Positions 37,292 to 45,928 of a DNA stretch of 64,000 nt are shown here, piece after piece. The number at the start of each line of letters is the position of its first letter. Position 1 is the first letter of the stretch. Origin of the DNA: Laribacter hongkongensis DSM 14985. GTDB taxonomy: Bacteria > Pseudomonadota > Gammaproteobacteria > Burkholderiales > Aquaspirillaceae. The position numbers and the translations under genes were made by a program. Location of the stretch: contig NZ_AUHR01000006.1 in assembly GCF_000423285.1 (NCBI RefSeq), positions 62,001 to 126,000 on the forward strand, in the 5' to 3' direction. The notes beneath the pieces are model-generated. The model was not told the DNA's origin. It searched no databases and worked only from the letters and a program-made list of their open reading frames with translations.

Positions 37292-37515
37292 AATTCCTCA
37301 ACTGGCTGTCGCGCCTGCCCAAACCGCTGATGCTGGCCCTGTTCATTGTCGCCACCGGCTGCTTCGGCCTTTCCGGTGCCGCGCTCGAACACCCGACCCT
37401 CGGTGCCAGCGCCGCCCTGCGCCTGGGCTGGACCGGCGTCATGGTGCTGGCCTTTGTCTGCCAAGCGCTGGCCCTGGTGGCCATGCTGGCCAAACGCCGC
37501 CGCCAGTCCGAATAA
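37288..37515 (+). CDS. Small two-segment membrane protein
   Basis: 75 residues. The ATG overlaps the DUF455 stop (ATGA), so the two are translationally coupled. It starts MKFLNWLSRLPKPLMLALF; two hydrophobic segments (~13-30 and ~45-65) are followed by the basic tail AKRRRQSE. Not recognised. The coupling suggests a partner of the DUF455 protein. Confidence 0.7.
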   Translation: MKFLNWLSRLPKPLMLALFIVATGCFGLSGAALEHPTLGASAALRLGWTGVMVLAFVCQALALVAMLAKRRRQSE

Positions 37516-37634
37516 ACCCCTGTTTGTACGCGGGTTTTCACTGCTTGACGTTTGCACGTCCGGCCCGGATACTCCGCGCCGCTTCCATCCCGCCAGGCTC
37601 CGCCACGGAGCCGGCCGACTCCAGACTTTTCCGC

Positions 37635-38987
37635 ATGCGCACTCCCGAACTTCTGCTTCCCGCCGGCACGCTCGCCAAGATGCGCGCCGCCTACGATTTT
37701 GGCGCCGACGCCGTTTACGCCGGCCAGCCGCGCTACTCGCTGCGCGCCCGCAACAACGACTTCCGCCTCGACGAGCTGAAAACCGGCATCGACGAAGCAC
37801 ATGCGCGCGGCAAGCTGTTTTACGTGGCCAGCAACCTGCTGCCGCACAACAGCAAGGTAAAAACCTACATGGCCGACATGGAGCCGGTGATCGCCATGAA
37901 GCCGGACGCGCTGATCATGGCCGACCCCGGCCTGATCATGATGGTGCGCGAACGCTGGCCGGACGTGCCGGTGCACCTGTCGGTACAGGCCAATACGGTC
38001 AACTATATGGGGGTGAAGTTCTGGCAGAAACTGGGGGTGAGCCGCATCATCCTGTCGCGCGAGCTGTCGCTCGACGAAATCGCCGAAATCCGCCAGGAAT
38101 GCCCGGACATCGAGCTGGAAGTATTCGTGCACGGCGCCCTGTGCATCGCCTATTCCGGCCGCTGCCTGCTGTCGGGCTACTTCAACCACCGTGATCCCAA
38201 CCAGGGCACCTGCACCAACGCCTGCCGCTGGGACTACAAGGTACAGGACACCTGTACGGACGACGCCGGCGACGTGGTGCCGCAGCCGATCCGCCTTGAC
38301 CTCAATGCCGCACTGGAAGACGCCAACCAGCGCTTTGCCGCCTGCGGCGGCGCCGAGCGCCACCCGCTGGCCGACCGCACCTACCTGATCGAGGAAGCCA
38401 GCCGTCCAGGAGAGCTGATGCCGGTCATGGAAGACGAGCACGGCACCTACATCATGAACTCCAAGGACCTGCGCGCCATCGAGCTGGTGGAAAAGCTGGT
38501 GCGGATCGGGGTGGATTCACTGAAGATCGAAGGGCGGACCAAGAGCCTGTACTACGTGGCCCGCACGGCGCAGGCCTACCGCCAGGCCATCGACGACGCC
38601 GTGGCCGGCCGGCCGTTTGACTGGAGCCTGCTGTCCCAGCTCGACAGCCTCGCCAACCGCGGCTACACGCCGGGCTTTCTGGAGCGGCACCAGACGCAGG
38701 ATTACCAGAATTACCTGCACGGCCACTCCAAGGCCACCCAGAGCCAGTACGTCGGCGACGTCATCGGCATCCATGCCGACGGGCGCGCCGTCATCGAGGT
38801 GAAAAACCGCTTTGCCGTCGGCGACCGGCTGGAGCTGCTGCTGCCGGCCGGCAACCGTACGCTGACCCTCGCGGCCCTCGCCGATACCGAAGGCCGTCCG
38901 GTCGAAGTCGCGCCCGGCAACGGTCACCGGGTGCTGGCCGACCTGGGCGCCGGTGTCGACGGCGCGCTGATCTCCCGGCTGTTCTAG
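37635..38987 (+). CDS. trhP: U32-family tRNA hydroxylation protein TrhP (YegQ)
   Basis: 450 residues from ATG 37635, matching E. coli YegQ (about 453) in length. Involved in prephenate-dependent hydroxylation of U34 in tRNAs that carry cmo5U/mcmo5U. Signatures: ELLLPAGTLAKMRAAYDFGA, YAGQPRYSLRARNNDF, VFVHGALCIAYSGRCLLSGY with the cysteines, NQGTCTNACRWDY, and EDEHGTYIMNSKDLRAI. Historically annotated as a U32 peptidase. No clear Shine-Dalgarno. Confidence 0.93.
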   Translation: MRTPELLLPAGTLAKMRAAYDFGADAVYAGQPRYSLRARNNDFRLDELKTGIDEAHARGKLFYVASNLLPHNSKVKTYMADMEPVIAMKPDALIMADPGLIMMVRERWPDVPVHLSVQANTVNYMGVKFWQKLGVSRIILSRELSLDEIAEIRQECPDIELEVFVHGALCIAYSGRCLLSGYFNHRDPNQGTCTNACRWDYKVQDTCTDDAGDVVPQPIRLDLNAALEDANQRFAACGGAERHPLADRTYLIEEASRPGELMPVMEDEHGTYIMNSKDLRAIELVEKLVRIGVDSLKIEGRTKSLYYVARTAQAYRQAIDDAVAGRPFDWSLLSQLDSLANRGYTPGFLERHQTQDYQNYLHGHSKATQSQYVGDVIGIHADGRAVIEVKNRFAVGDRLELLLPAGNRTLTLAALADTEGRPVEVAPGNGHRVLADLGAGVDGALISRLF

Positions 38988-39437
38988 TCAGTCGTGCACG
39001 CCCAGTCCGTGGCCGTCGCAGGCCGCGGGGCGCGGCTCGGGCAGCGGCTCGTGCGCCAGCGCCTGCAGGATGCCGCAGTCGCGGGTGGCACTGGCGATCT
39101 GGCACTGGTGGCGCAGGCTGGCCAGTTGCTCGCGCAACGTGTTCAGGTCACGGATGCGCCGCTCGACATGCTCGATATGGGCGTCCAGCAGCACGTTGAC
39201 CTGCGCGCAGTCGGCATCGGGCACGTCGCGCAGCTCCAGCAGTTCGCGGATCTCCTCGTGGGTCATGTCCAGCGCCCGGCAGTGGCGCACGAACACCAGC
39301 CGTTCCAGGTGCGCCGGGCCGTAGACCCGGTAATTGCCGTCGCTGCGTGACGGTGGCGGCAGCAGTCCGGCCTTTTCGTAGTAACGCACGGTTTCCGGCG
39401 TGCATTGCGCCGCCTGAGCCAGTTCGCCGATTTTCAT
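38988..39437 (-). CDS. cadR: Cd(II)/Pb(II)-responsive MerR-family regulator CadR
   Basis: 149 residues from ATG 39437, with AAGGAGGGA upstream. N-terminal MerR helix-turn-helix (MKIGELAQAAQCTPETVRYYE). Metal-site cysteines are Cys77 (DADCAQVN), Cys112 (HQCQ) and Cys121 (DCGIL), close to the CadR set of 77/112/119. A His/Cys tail ACDGHGLGVHD follows. Divergent from the metal ATPase across a MerR-type promoter, which it should activate on binding Cd, Pb or Zn. Confidence 0.92.
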   Translation of the reverse strand: MKIGELAQAAQCTPETVRYYEKAGLLPPPSRSDGNYRVYGPAHLERLVFVRHCRALDMTHEEIRELLELRDVPDADCAQVNVLLDAHIEHVERRIRDLNTLREQLASLRHQCQIASATRDCGILQALAHEPLPEPRPAACDGHGLGVHD

Positions 39438-39459
39438 GGTGGTCCCTCCTTTGCATCGC

Positions 39460-39490
39460 TTGACCCTATAGTAGCTCCAGGGTGTGCAAT
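39460..39490 (+). promoter_or_regulatory. MerR-type cadA promoter and CadR operator
   Basis: TTGACC (39460-39465), a 19-base spacer, TGCAAT (39485-39490). The overlong spacer is the hallmark of MerR-activated promoters. A dyad with outer arms ACCCT (39463-39467) and AGGGT (39479-39483) fills the spacer and matches the recalled CadR box. Confidence 0.9.
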
Positions 39491-39510
39491 GCAGGCAAGG
39501 GAGAACACTC

Positions 39511-41712
39511 ATGCACAACGACACACCGCTCAAGCTCCGCCCAGCGACCTCCGGCACCCCTTGTCAGGGAGGCTGCGCGTGCAGCAGCAGCGCCGCGCCT
39601 GTCCGGCCTGACCCTGCCCCCGCCGCCACTGACGGCCAGATCCTGTCGCGCTGGCGCATCGACGAAATGGACTGCCCGACCGAAGAAGGCCAGATCCGCC
39701 GGGCACTGGCCCGGCTGGACGGCGTCGGTTCCCTGTCCTTCAACCTGCTCAAGCGCGAACTGGCCGTCGCCCATGTCCCCGGACAGGACGCCGCCATCAT
39801 CGACGCCATCCGCGCGCTCGGCATGACACCGCAGCCGCTGGATCAGCCCGCAGCCGCACCGGACACGGCCCGGCACTGGGGCTGGCTGGCACTGGCCATC
39901 GCACTGGCCCTGCTGGCCGAAGGGCTGCACTGGTTCGGCGCGCCGGACGCGCTCGGGGCTGCGGCAGCCGTGGCCGCCATTGCTGCCGCCGGCACCTCAA
40001 CCTACCGCAAGGGCTGGATTGCCCTGCGCCATGCCGACCTCAACATCCACGCCCTGATGACGCTGGCGGTGACCGGTGCCTTTGCCATCGGCCAGTGGCC
40101 GGAAGCCGCCATGGTCATGACCCTGTTTGCACTGGCCGAACGGCTGGAGGCACGCTCGCTCAGCCGCGCCCGCGATGCCATCGGCCGCCTGCTGACCCTG
40201 ACGCCCGCTACCGCCACGGTCGAACGCGAGGGACAGTGGTGCAGCGTGCCGGCAGACAGCGTCACCCCCGGCGAGCGCCTGCGCGTGGCGCCGGGTGAGC
40301 GGGTGGCACTGGACGCCCGCATCGAGGCCGGCCACAGCGCCCTGGACCAGTCCTCACTGACCGGCGAGAGCCTGCCGGTCGACAAGGAACCGGGCGACAG
40401 CGTGTTTGCCGGCAGCATCAACCAGAGCGGCGAACTGGTCTGCCGGGTGACTGCCGTGGCCGGAGACTCGACCCTGGCGCGGGTGATCCGCGCAGTGGAA
40501 GGCGCCCAGGCCGCGCGGGCACCGATCCAGCAAACGGTGGACCGTTTTGCCCGCATCTATACGCCGGTCGTGGTCGGACTGGCAGTGCTGCTGGCGCTGG
40601 TGCCGCCCCTCTTTGACGGCGGCTGGCTCGACTGGCTGTACCGGGCGCTGGTGCTGCTGGTGATCGCCTGCCCGTGCGCGCTGGTGATCGCCACGCCGGT
40701 GACCATGGTCAGCGCCCTGACCAACGCGGCCCGCCACGGCATTCTGGTGCGCGGCGGTGCGGTGCTCGACGCCGGACGCCGGCTGACCGTGATGGCGCTC
40801 GACAAGACCGGCACGCTGACCGCCGGCCGGCCGGTCGCCACCGACTTCGTGCCGCTGGCCGACGCAGGCGCCGGGGAGCTGCGCAGCATTGCCGTCGCCC
40901 TCGCCGCCCGCTCCGACCACCCGGTGTCGCGCGCCATCGCCGCGGCGGCCCGGCAGGACGGCCTGACGGCCACGGAAGCCGCCGGGCTGACGGCCCTGCC
41001 CGGTCGCGGCGTGCGCGGCGAAGTTGACGGACAGGCCTACTGGCTCGGCAACCCGCGCCTGCTGGCCGAACTGGGCGTCAGCGTCCCGGCTGCCCGCATC
41101 GAAGAGCTGGAAGCCGGTGGCAAGACGGTGGTGACGCTCAGCGACGGCCGCCAGGCGCTGGCCCTGTTTGCCGTAGCCGATCCGGTGCGGCCGGAAAGCC
41201 GCCAGGCGGTGGACGACCTGCACGCACTGGGCATCCGGACCGTCATGCTGACTGGCGACAACCCGCAGGCAGCGCGCAGCGTGGCCACCACCCTCGGCAT
41301 TGATGACGTGCGCGCCGGCCTGCTGCCGGAAGACAAGCTCGCCGCCATCGAAGGCCTGATGCAGTCCGCTGGCGCCCATGCCGGCATGGTGGGCGACGGC
41401 ATCAACGATGCGCCGGCGCTGGCGCGGGCGCAGGTGGGCTTTGCCATGGGCGCGGCCGGCAGCGATACCGCCATCGAAACCGCCGACGTGGCGCTGATGG
41501 ACGACGATCCTCGCAAGCTGGCGCGCTTTGTCCGGCTGGCGCGTCAGGCCGGCCGGGTGCTGCGGCAGAACCTGGCGCTGGCGCTGGGCATCAAGCTGGC
41601 GTTCCTGGCCCTGACGGTGGCGGGGCTGGGCAGCATGTGGATGGCGGTGTTTGCCGACGTCGGCGCCAGCCTTTTGGTGATCGCCAACGGCCTGCGCCTG
41701 CTGCGCGCCTGA
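39511..41712 (+). CDS. cadA: P1B-type heavy-metal ATPase (Cd/Zn/Pb efflux)
   Basis: 733 residues from ATG 39511, with GGGAG upstream. Cys-rich N-terminus (Cys18, Cys22, Cys24) before one heavy-metal-associated domain with MDCPTEE (Cys55). Core motifs: LTGESLPVDKE, the ion-path IACPCALVI (Cys387-Pro-Cys389), DKTGTLT (Asp431), SDHPVSRAI and GDGINDAPALARA. Exports Cd2+, Zn2+ or Pb2+ from the cytoplasm. Control by the divergent CadR is well supported. Confidence 0.95.
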   Translation: MHNDTPLKLRPATSGTPCQGGCACSSSAAPVRPDPAPAATDGQILSRWRIDEMDCPTEEGQIRRALARLDGVGSLSFNLLKRELAVAHVPGQDAAIIDAIRALGMTPQPLDQPAAAPDTARHWGWLALAIALALLAEGLHWFGAPDALGAAAAVAAIAAAGTSTYRKGWIALRHADLNIHALMTLAVTGAFAIGQWPEAAMVMTLFALAERLEARSLSRARDAIGRLLTLTPATATVEREGQWCSVPADSVTPGERLRVAPGERVALDARIEAGHSALDQSSLTGESLPVDKEPGDSVFAGSINQSGELVCRVTAVAGDSTLARVIRAVEGAQAARAPIQQTVDRFARIYTPVVVGLAVLLALVPPLFDGGWLDWLYRALVLLVIACPCALVIATPVTMVSALTNAARHGILVRGGAVLDAGRRLTVMALDKTGTLTAGRPVATDFVPLADAGAGELRSIAVALAARSDHPVSRAIAAAARQDGLTATEAAGLTALPGRGVRGEVDGQAYWLGNPRLLAELGVSVPAARIEELEAGGKTVVTLSDGRQALALFAVADPVRPESRQAVDDLHALGIRTVMLTGDNPQAARSVATTLGIDDVRAGLLPEDKLAAIEGLMQSAGAHAGMVGDGINDAPALARAQVGFAMGAAGSDTAIETADVALMDDDPRKLARFVRLARQAGRVLRQNLALALGIKLAFLALTVAGLGSMWMAVFADVGASLLVIANGLRLLRA

Positions 41713-41825
41713 GTCATGACGTTTTTATGATGTTGGCAATCCCTGCCGGCAATCCGGACATGAGCGGCTAGACTGGAGCGACAGTCAACCATTCCGCCGG
41801 AGGCGGGTTTTCCGAGGAATTGCCA

Positions 41826-43556
41826 ATGCAGGTCCGACTGCACTCACGCCGTTTTCTGGCCGGTTTCCGTCCCACACCGTGGGACGGGCTGGCTTTTGCA
41901 CTGATCTTCGGCCTGCTGCTGCTGTTCGGCCACGGCGTGCGTGAAGCGTGGCAGCCGCTGGCCATCCTGCAGGCCGAACCGGTTTCGCTGGACCCGGCCA
42001 ACCTGCCCGCCTACGCGCTCTACACCACGCTGCGGATGCTTGCAGCGCTGGCGGTGTCCTTCCTGTTCACCCTCGGGTACGCCACGCTGGCCGCACGCTC
42101 GGCCCGCGCCGGCAAGCTCATGATTCCGGCGCTGGACATCCTGCAATCCATCCCGGTGCTGGGCTACCTGTCGTTCACCGTGACGTTTTTCCTGGCGCTG
42201 TTTCCCGGCCGGATGATGGGTGCGGAATGCGCGGCCATTTTTGCCATTTTCACCAGCCAGGCCTGGAACATGGCCTTCAGCCTCTACCAGTCGCTGACCA
42301 CGCTGCCGCGCGACCTTGTTGAAGTCGCGGCCAGCCTGCGCCTGACGGCCTGGCAGCGTTTCTGGAAGCTCGACCTGCCCTACGCCATGCCGGGCCTCGT
42401 GTGGAACATGATGATGAGCATGTCCGGCAGCTGGTTTTTCGTGGTGGCCTCCGAGGCGCTGGTGGTCGGCCAGCAACAGGTCATGCTGCCGGGCATCGGT
42501 TCGTATCTCGCCGTGGCCATCGATGCGCGCAACCTGGGCGCGGTCGGCTGGGTGGTGCTGACCATGCTGGTGGTCATCATCCTGTACGACCAGGTCTTGT
42601 TCCGGCCACTGGTCGCCTGGAGCGAAAAATTCAACCTGCAGGTTACGGCCGGCGTGACCGGGTCGGGCTCATGGCTGCTGACGCTGGGCGAGCGGGCGCG
42701 ACTGATCCAGACGCTGCTGGTCCGCCCGGCCGGGCGGCTGCTGTCCCATGTGGCGCAGCTGCCACTCGGGCCCCGGCTGCGCTGGCAGGCAGAAGCGCCG
42801 GCCAGTAAGCCGGGCTGGCCGGACCGCCTGTGGCTGGCCGGACTGACCGCACTGGCACTGTGGGCGTTGTGGTCGGTCTGGCACTACCTGGCGCAGGCAG
42901 TGGATTTTCATGATGTCCTCGCCGTGTTCGGCCTCGGAGCCCTGACCCTGCTGCGGGTAGCGGTGCTGATCGTGCTGGCGTCACTGGTCTGGGTACCGGT
43001 GGGGGTGTGGATCGGCCTGCGGCCGCAGCTGGCAGGCCGGGTGCAGGCCATGGCCCAGTTTCTGGCGGCGTTTCCGGCCAACCTGCTGTTTCCGGCCTGC
43101 GTGGTACTGATCATCCATTTCCGGCTGGACCCGAATGTCTGGCTCAGTCCGCTGCTGATCTTCGGCACCCAGTGGTACATCCTTTTCAATGTCGTGGCCG
43201 GTGCACAGGCGTTTCCGGCCGAGTACCGCGAGGTGGCCAGCAACCTGCAGATCCGTGGCGGGCTGTGGTGGCGCAAGGTGATGCTGCCGGGCATTTTTCC
43301 CTATTTCCTGACCGGGGCACTGACGGCTTCGGGGGGCGCCTGGAACGCCAGCATCGTCGGCGAATACGTCAGCTGGGGCAATGACGTGCTGGTGGCCAGG
43401 GGACTGGGGTCGTACATCGCCGAGCACACCGCCAGCGGCCAGCACCCGCAGGTGCTGCTGGGCATTCTGGTCATGGCGGTCTACGTGGTCCTGTTCAACC
43501 GCCTGCTGTGGCGGCCGTTGCAGGAACTGGCCGAGCGTCGCCTGAGTCTGGCCTGA
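41826..43556 (+). CDS. ABC transporter permease, two fused permease domains
   Basis: 576 residues from ATG 41826, with CGAGGAA upstream; an in-frame TTG is at 41820. Two BPD_transp_1 domains in one chain: EAA loop one around residues 155-175 (VEVAASLRLTAWQRFWKLDLP) and EAA loop two around 465-485 (REVASNLQIRGGLWWRKVMLP). Each is flanked by membrane segments. Nitrate/sulfonate/taurine type. Paired with the next ATPase gene. No substrate-binding protein lies in the window, so the substrate and even the direction are open. Confidence 0.9.
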   Translation: MQVRLHSRRFLAGFRPTPWDGLAFALIFGLLLLFGHGVREAWQPLAILQAEPVSLDPANLPAYALYTTLRMLAALAVSFLFTLGYATLAARSARAGKLMIPALDILQSIPVLGYLSFTVTFFLALFPGRMMGAECAAIFAIFTSQAWNMAFSLYQSLTTLPRDLVEVAASLRLTAWQRFWKLDLPYAMPGLVWNMMMSMSGSWFFVVASEALVVGQQQVMLPGIGSYLAVAIDARNLGAVGWVVLTMLVVIILYDQVLFRPLVAWSEKFNLQVTAGVTGSGSWLLTLGERARLIQTLLVRPAGRLLSHVAQLPLGPRLRWQAEAPASKPGWPDRLWLAGLTALALWALWSVWHYLAQAVDFHDVLAVFGLGALTLLRVAVLIVLASLVWVPVGVWIGLRPQLAGRVQAMAQFLAAFPANLLFPACVVLIIHFRLDPNVWLSPLLIFGTQWYILFNVVAGAQAFPAEYREVASNLQIRGGLWWRKVMLPGIFPYFLTGALTASGGAWNASIVGEYVSWGNDVLVARGLGSYIAEHTASGQHPQVLLGILVMAVYVVLFNRLLWRPLQELAERRLSLA

Positions 43557-43566
43557 AAGGATGATG

Positions 43567-44874
43567 ATGGAAAAGCATGGCGAACACCCGCTGATCATGG
43601 AACTGAGAGACGTCAGCCGCCGCTTTGCCCGTGCCGGCGAAGCCCGGGAAATCCTCGACGGCGTATCGCTGAACCTGCACGAAGGCGAGATTGTCGGCCT
43701 GCTGGGGCGCTCCGGCTCGGGCAAGTCGACACTGCTGCGCATGATTGCCGGGCTGATTCCGCCCAGCAGTGGCAGCGTGCTCTACCGCGGACAGCCGCTG
43801 GCCGGTCCGGCCGACGGGGTGGCCATGGTGTTCCAGAGTTTTGCCCTGTTTCCTTGGCTGACCGTGCAGGAAAACGTCGAAGCCGGGCTGGAAGCCCAGG
43901 GCGTGCCTGCAGCCGAACGGCGCGAGCGGGCGCGCGCGGCCATCGACCTGATCGGGCTGGACGGGTTTGAAAATGCCTATCCGCGCGAAATGTCGGGCGG
44001 CATGCGCCAGCGGGTCGGCTTTGCCCGGGCGCTGGTGGTGAACCCGGCCCTGTTGCTGATGGACGAGCCGTTTTCGGCACTGGACGTGCTGACGGCGGAA
44101 ACCCTGCGCACCGACCTGATCGAGCTGTGGAACTCGGGCCAGCTGCCCATCCGCTCGATGCTGATCGTGACCCACAACATCGAGGAGGCGGTGTTCCTGT
44201 GCGACCGCATCCTGGTGCTGTCGTCGCATCCGGGGCGGATCGTGGCGGAAATCAGCGTGCCGCTGCCGCACCGGCGCGAGCGGCTTGACCCGGTGTTCCG
44301 GCGCATGGTGGACGACATTTACGCACTGATGACACACCCGCAGGCCCTGAGCGGTTCGCCACGGGCACCGTGGCGGCTCGACAGCCATCTGCCGGCGGTG
44401 CCGATCAGCCTGATGACCGGCCTGGTCGAGGCACTGGCCAATCCGCCGTATGCCGGTCGCGCCGACCTGCCTGACCTGGCAGCCCAGTTGCTGATGCCGA
44501 CCGACCAGCTGTTTCTGGTGGCCGACGTGCTGGAGCAGCTGGGGCTGGTCCAGCTCAAGACCGGCGACATCATGCTGACAGCCCAGGGGCTGCGTTTTGC
44601 CGATGCCGATTCGCAGGCCCGCAAGGAGCTGTTTGCCATTCATCTGACCCAGCATGTTCCGCTGGCAGCCCGCATTTTGCAGGTACTGCACACCCGTCCC
44701 GGCCAGCGCGCCCCACGCGAGCGCTTCGTGCAGGAGCTGGAGGACCAGTTGAGCCAGGATGAAGCCGACACCACGCTTGATACGGTGATCGACTGGGGTC
44801 GCTACGCCGAAATCTTCTCGTACAACGATGCTTCCGGGCTGCTGAGCCTCGCCGATGTCGAGGGCGAGCACTAG
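43567..44874 (+). CDS. ABC transporter ATPase with C-terminal AAA-associated domain
   Basis: 435 residues from ATG 43567, which has AAAGG at a 6-base distance; ATGs at 43561 and 43564 are closer to it. The N-terminal ~250 residues form a nitrate/sulfonate-type ATPase: Walker A GRSGSGKST, Q-loop VFQSFALFPWL, signature MSGGMRQRV, Walker B LLLMDEPFSALD, H-loop VTHNIEEA. The C-terminal ~170 residues form the extra AAA-associated domain (PF09821 as recalled), of unknown function. It follows the fused permease by 10 bases. Confidence 0.92.
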   Translation: MEKHGEHPLIMELRDVSRRFARAGEAREILDGVSLNLHEGEIVGLLGRSGSGKSTLLRMIAGLIPPSSGSVLYRGQPLAGPADGVAMVFQSFALFPWLTVQENVEAGLEAQGVPAAERRERARAAIDLIGLDGFENAYPREMSGGMRQRVGFARALVVNPALLLMDEPFSALDVLTAETLRTDLIELWNSGQLPIRSMLIVTHNIEEAVFLCDRILVLSSHPGRIVAEISVPLPHRRERLDPVFRRMVDDIYALMTHPQALSGSPRAPWRLDSHLPAVPISLMTGLVEALANPPYAGRADLPDLAAQLLMPTDQLFLVADVLEQLGLVQLKTGDIMLTAQGLRFADADSQARKELFAIHLTQHVPLAARILQVLHTRPGQRAPRERFVQELEDQLSQDEADTTLDTVIDWGRYAEIFSYNDASGLLSLADVEGEH

Positions 44875-45026
44875 CGGGACACCGTTCCCGGCATGGCTGC
44901 CGTCCCGGCGGCAATTGTTGCCGGAACAATGGATGCCACCGCAAATACGATAGGCATAATTTGTATGCAGGTTTAGAATTCCATGTGTTTTCCGGTATTT
45001 GCGGCGCTTTTCCTGATCAGGGGATG

Positions 45027-45043
45027 TTGGCATGGAACCTGCT
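45027..45043 (+). promoter_or_regulatory. Sigma54-type promoter upstream of flgB
   Basis: TTGGCATGGAACCTGCT has the invariant GG (45029-45030) and GC (45041-45042) exactly 10 bases apart and matches YTGGCACG-N4-TTGCW well. It is 40 bases upstream of the flgB start. Class II flagellar genes of Neisseriales relatives and pseudomonads use RpoN. Confidence 0.7.
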
Positions 45044-45082
45044 AGAATGAGCCGCCACAGGTCATATCAAGCGGGGATGCGC

Positions 45083-45496
45083 ATGCTCGACAAGATTGCT
45101 CGACACTTCAACTTTCAGGAAAAGGCGCTGGGCCTGCACGCGCGCCGCAACGAGGTCATCGCCTCGAACATCGCCAACGCCGATACGCCCAACTACAAGG
45201 CCGTCGATTTCGACTTTGCCAAGGCCATGAAATCGGCCCTGGCCGGCGACAGCCGTTCCAGCCTTGCCCTGTCCCAGACCGACAACCGCCATCTGGCAGG
45301 CAAGCAGACGCAGCAAGGCACGGACGGGGTGGAGGTGGAGTATCGCCAGGCAGTCCAGCCCTCCATCGACGGCAATACCGTCGACATGGATGTGGAGCGT
45401 TCGGCCTTCATGGACAATTCCTTGCGTTACCAGTCGACGCTGACCTTCCTCAACCGGCGCATCAGCGGCCTGTCTGACGCCATCAAGGGACAATAA
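45083..45496 (+). CDS. flgB: Flagellar rod protein FlgB
   Basis: 137 residues from ATG 45083, with GCGGGG upstream; longer frames start inside the sigma54 promoter. Proximal rod component. Motifs: FQEKALGLHARRNEVIASNIANADTPNYKA at the N-terminus, of which the ASNIANADTPNYKA block is the rod/hook signature. First gene of flgBCDEFGHIJKL. Confidence 0.97.
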   Translation: MLDKIARHFNFQEKALGLHARRNEVIASNIANADTPNYKAVDFDFAKAMKSALAGDSRSSLALSQTDNRHLAGKQTQQGTDGVEVEYRQAVQPSIDGNTVDMDVERSAFMDNSLRYQSTLTFLNRRISGLSDAIKGQ

Positions 45497-45498
45497 CC

Positions 45499-45912
45499 AT
45501 GTCACTCAACCGTGTCCTCGACATCGCCGGCAGTGCCCTGACCGCACAGTCCAAGCGCCTGAACGTGGTCGCCAGCAACATTGCCAACGTCGACAGCGCT
45601 GTCGCCAGCAACGGCGAACCCTACAAGGCGCGCCGCATCGTCTTCACCCCGATTCCGGTCAGCCCGGCCGAACCCAAGGTGGCCAAGGTAGCTGTCACGG
45701 CCATCGTCGAAGACCAGTCGCCGCCACGCATGAACTACAACCCGGCCCACCCGCTGGCTGATGCCAACGGCTATGTCACCATGCCGAACATCAATCCGGT
45801 CGAAGAAATGACCGACATGATCTCTGCCTCGCGGGCCTACCAGACCAACGTCGAAATGATGAACACCACCAAGCAGCTCTTGCAAAAGACGCTGTCGATC
45901 GGCCAGAGCTAA
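45499..45912 (+). CDS. flgC: Flagellar rod protein FlgC
   Basis: 137 residues, 2 bases after flgB, with AAGGGA upstream. Proximal rod component. The N-terminal ASNIANVDS block and the C-terminal NPVEEMTDMISASRAYQTNVE block are the family signatures that form the coiled-coil D0 domain. Confidence 0.98.
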   Translation: MSLNRVLDIAGSALTAQSKRLNVVASNIANVDSAVASNGEPYKARRIVFTPIPVSPAEPKVAKVAVTAIVEDQSPPRMNYNPAHPLADANGYVTMPNINPVEEMTDMISASRAYQTNVEMMNTTKQLLQKTLSIGQS

Positions 45913-45928
45913 CCGCAGGACCTGAATC

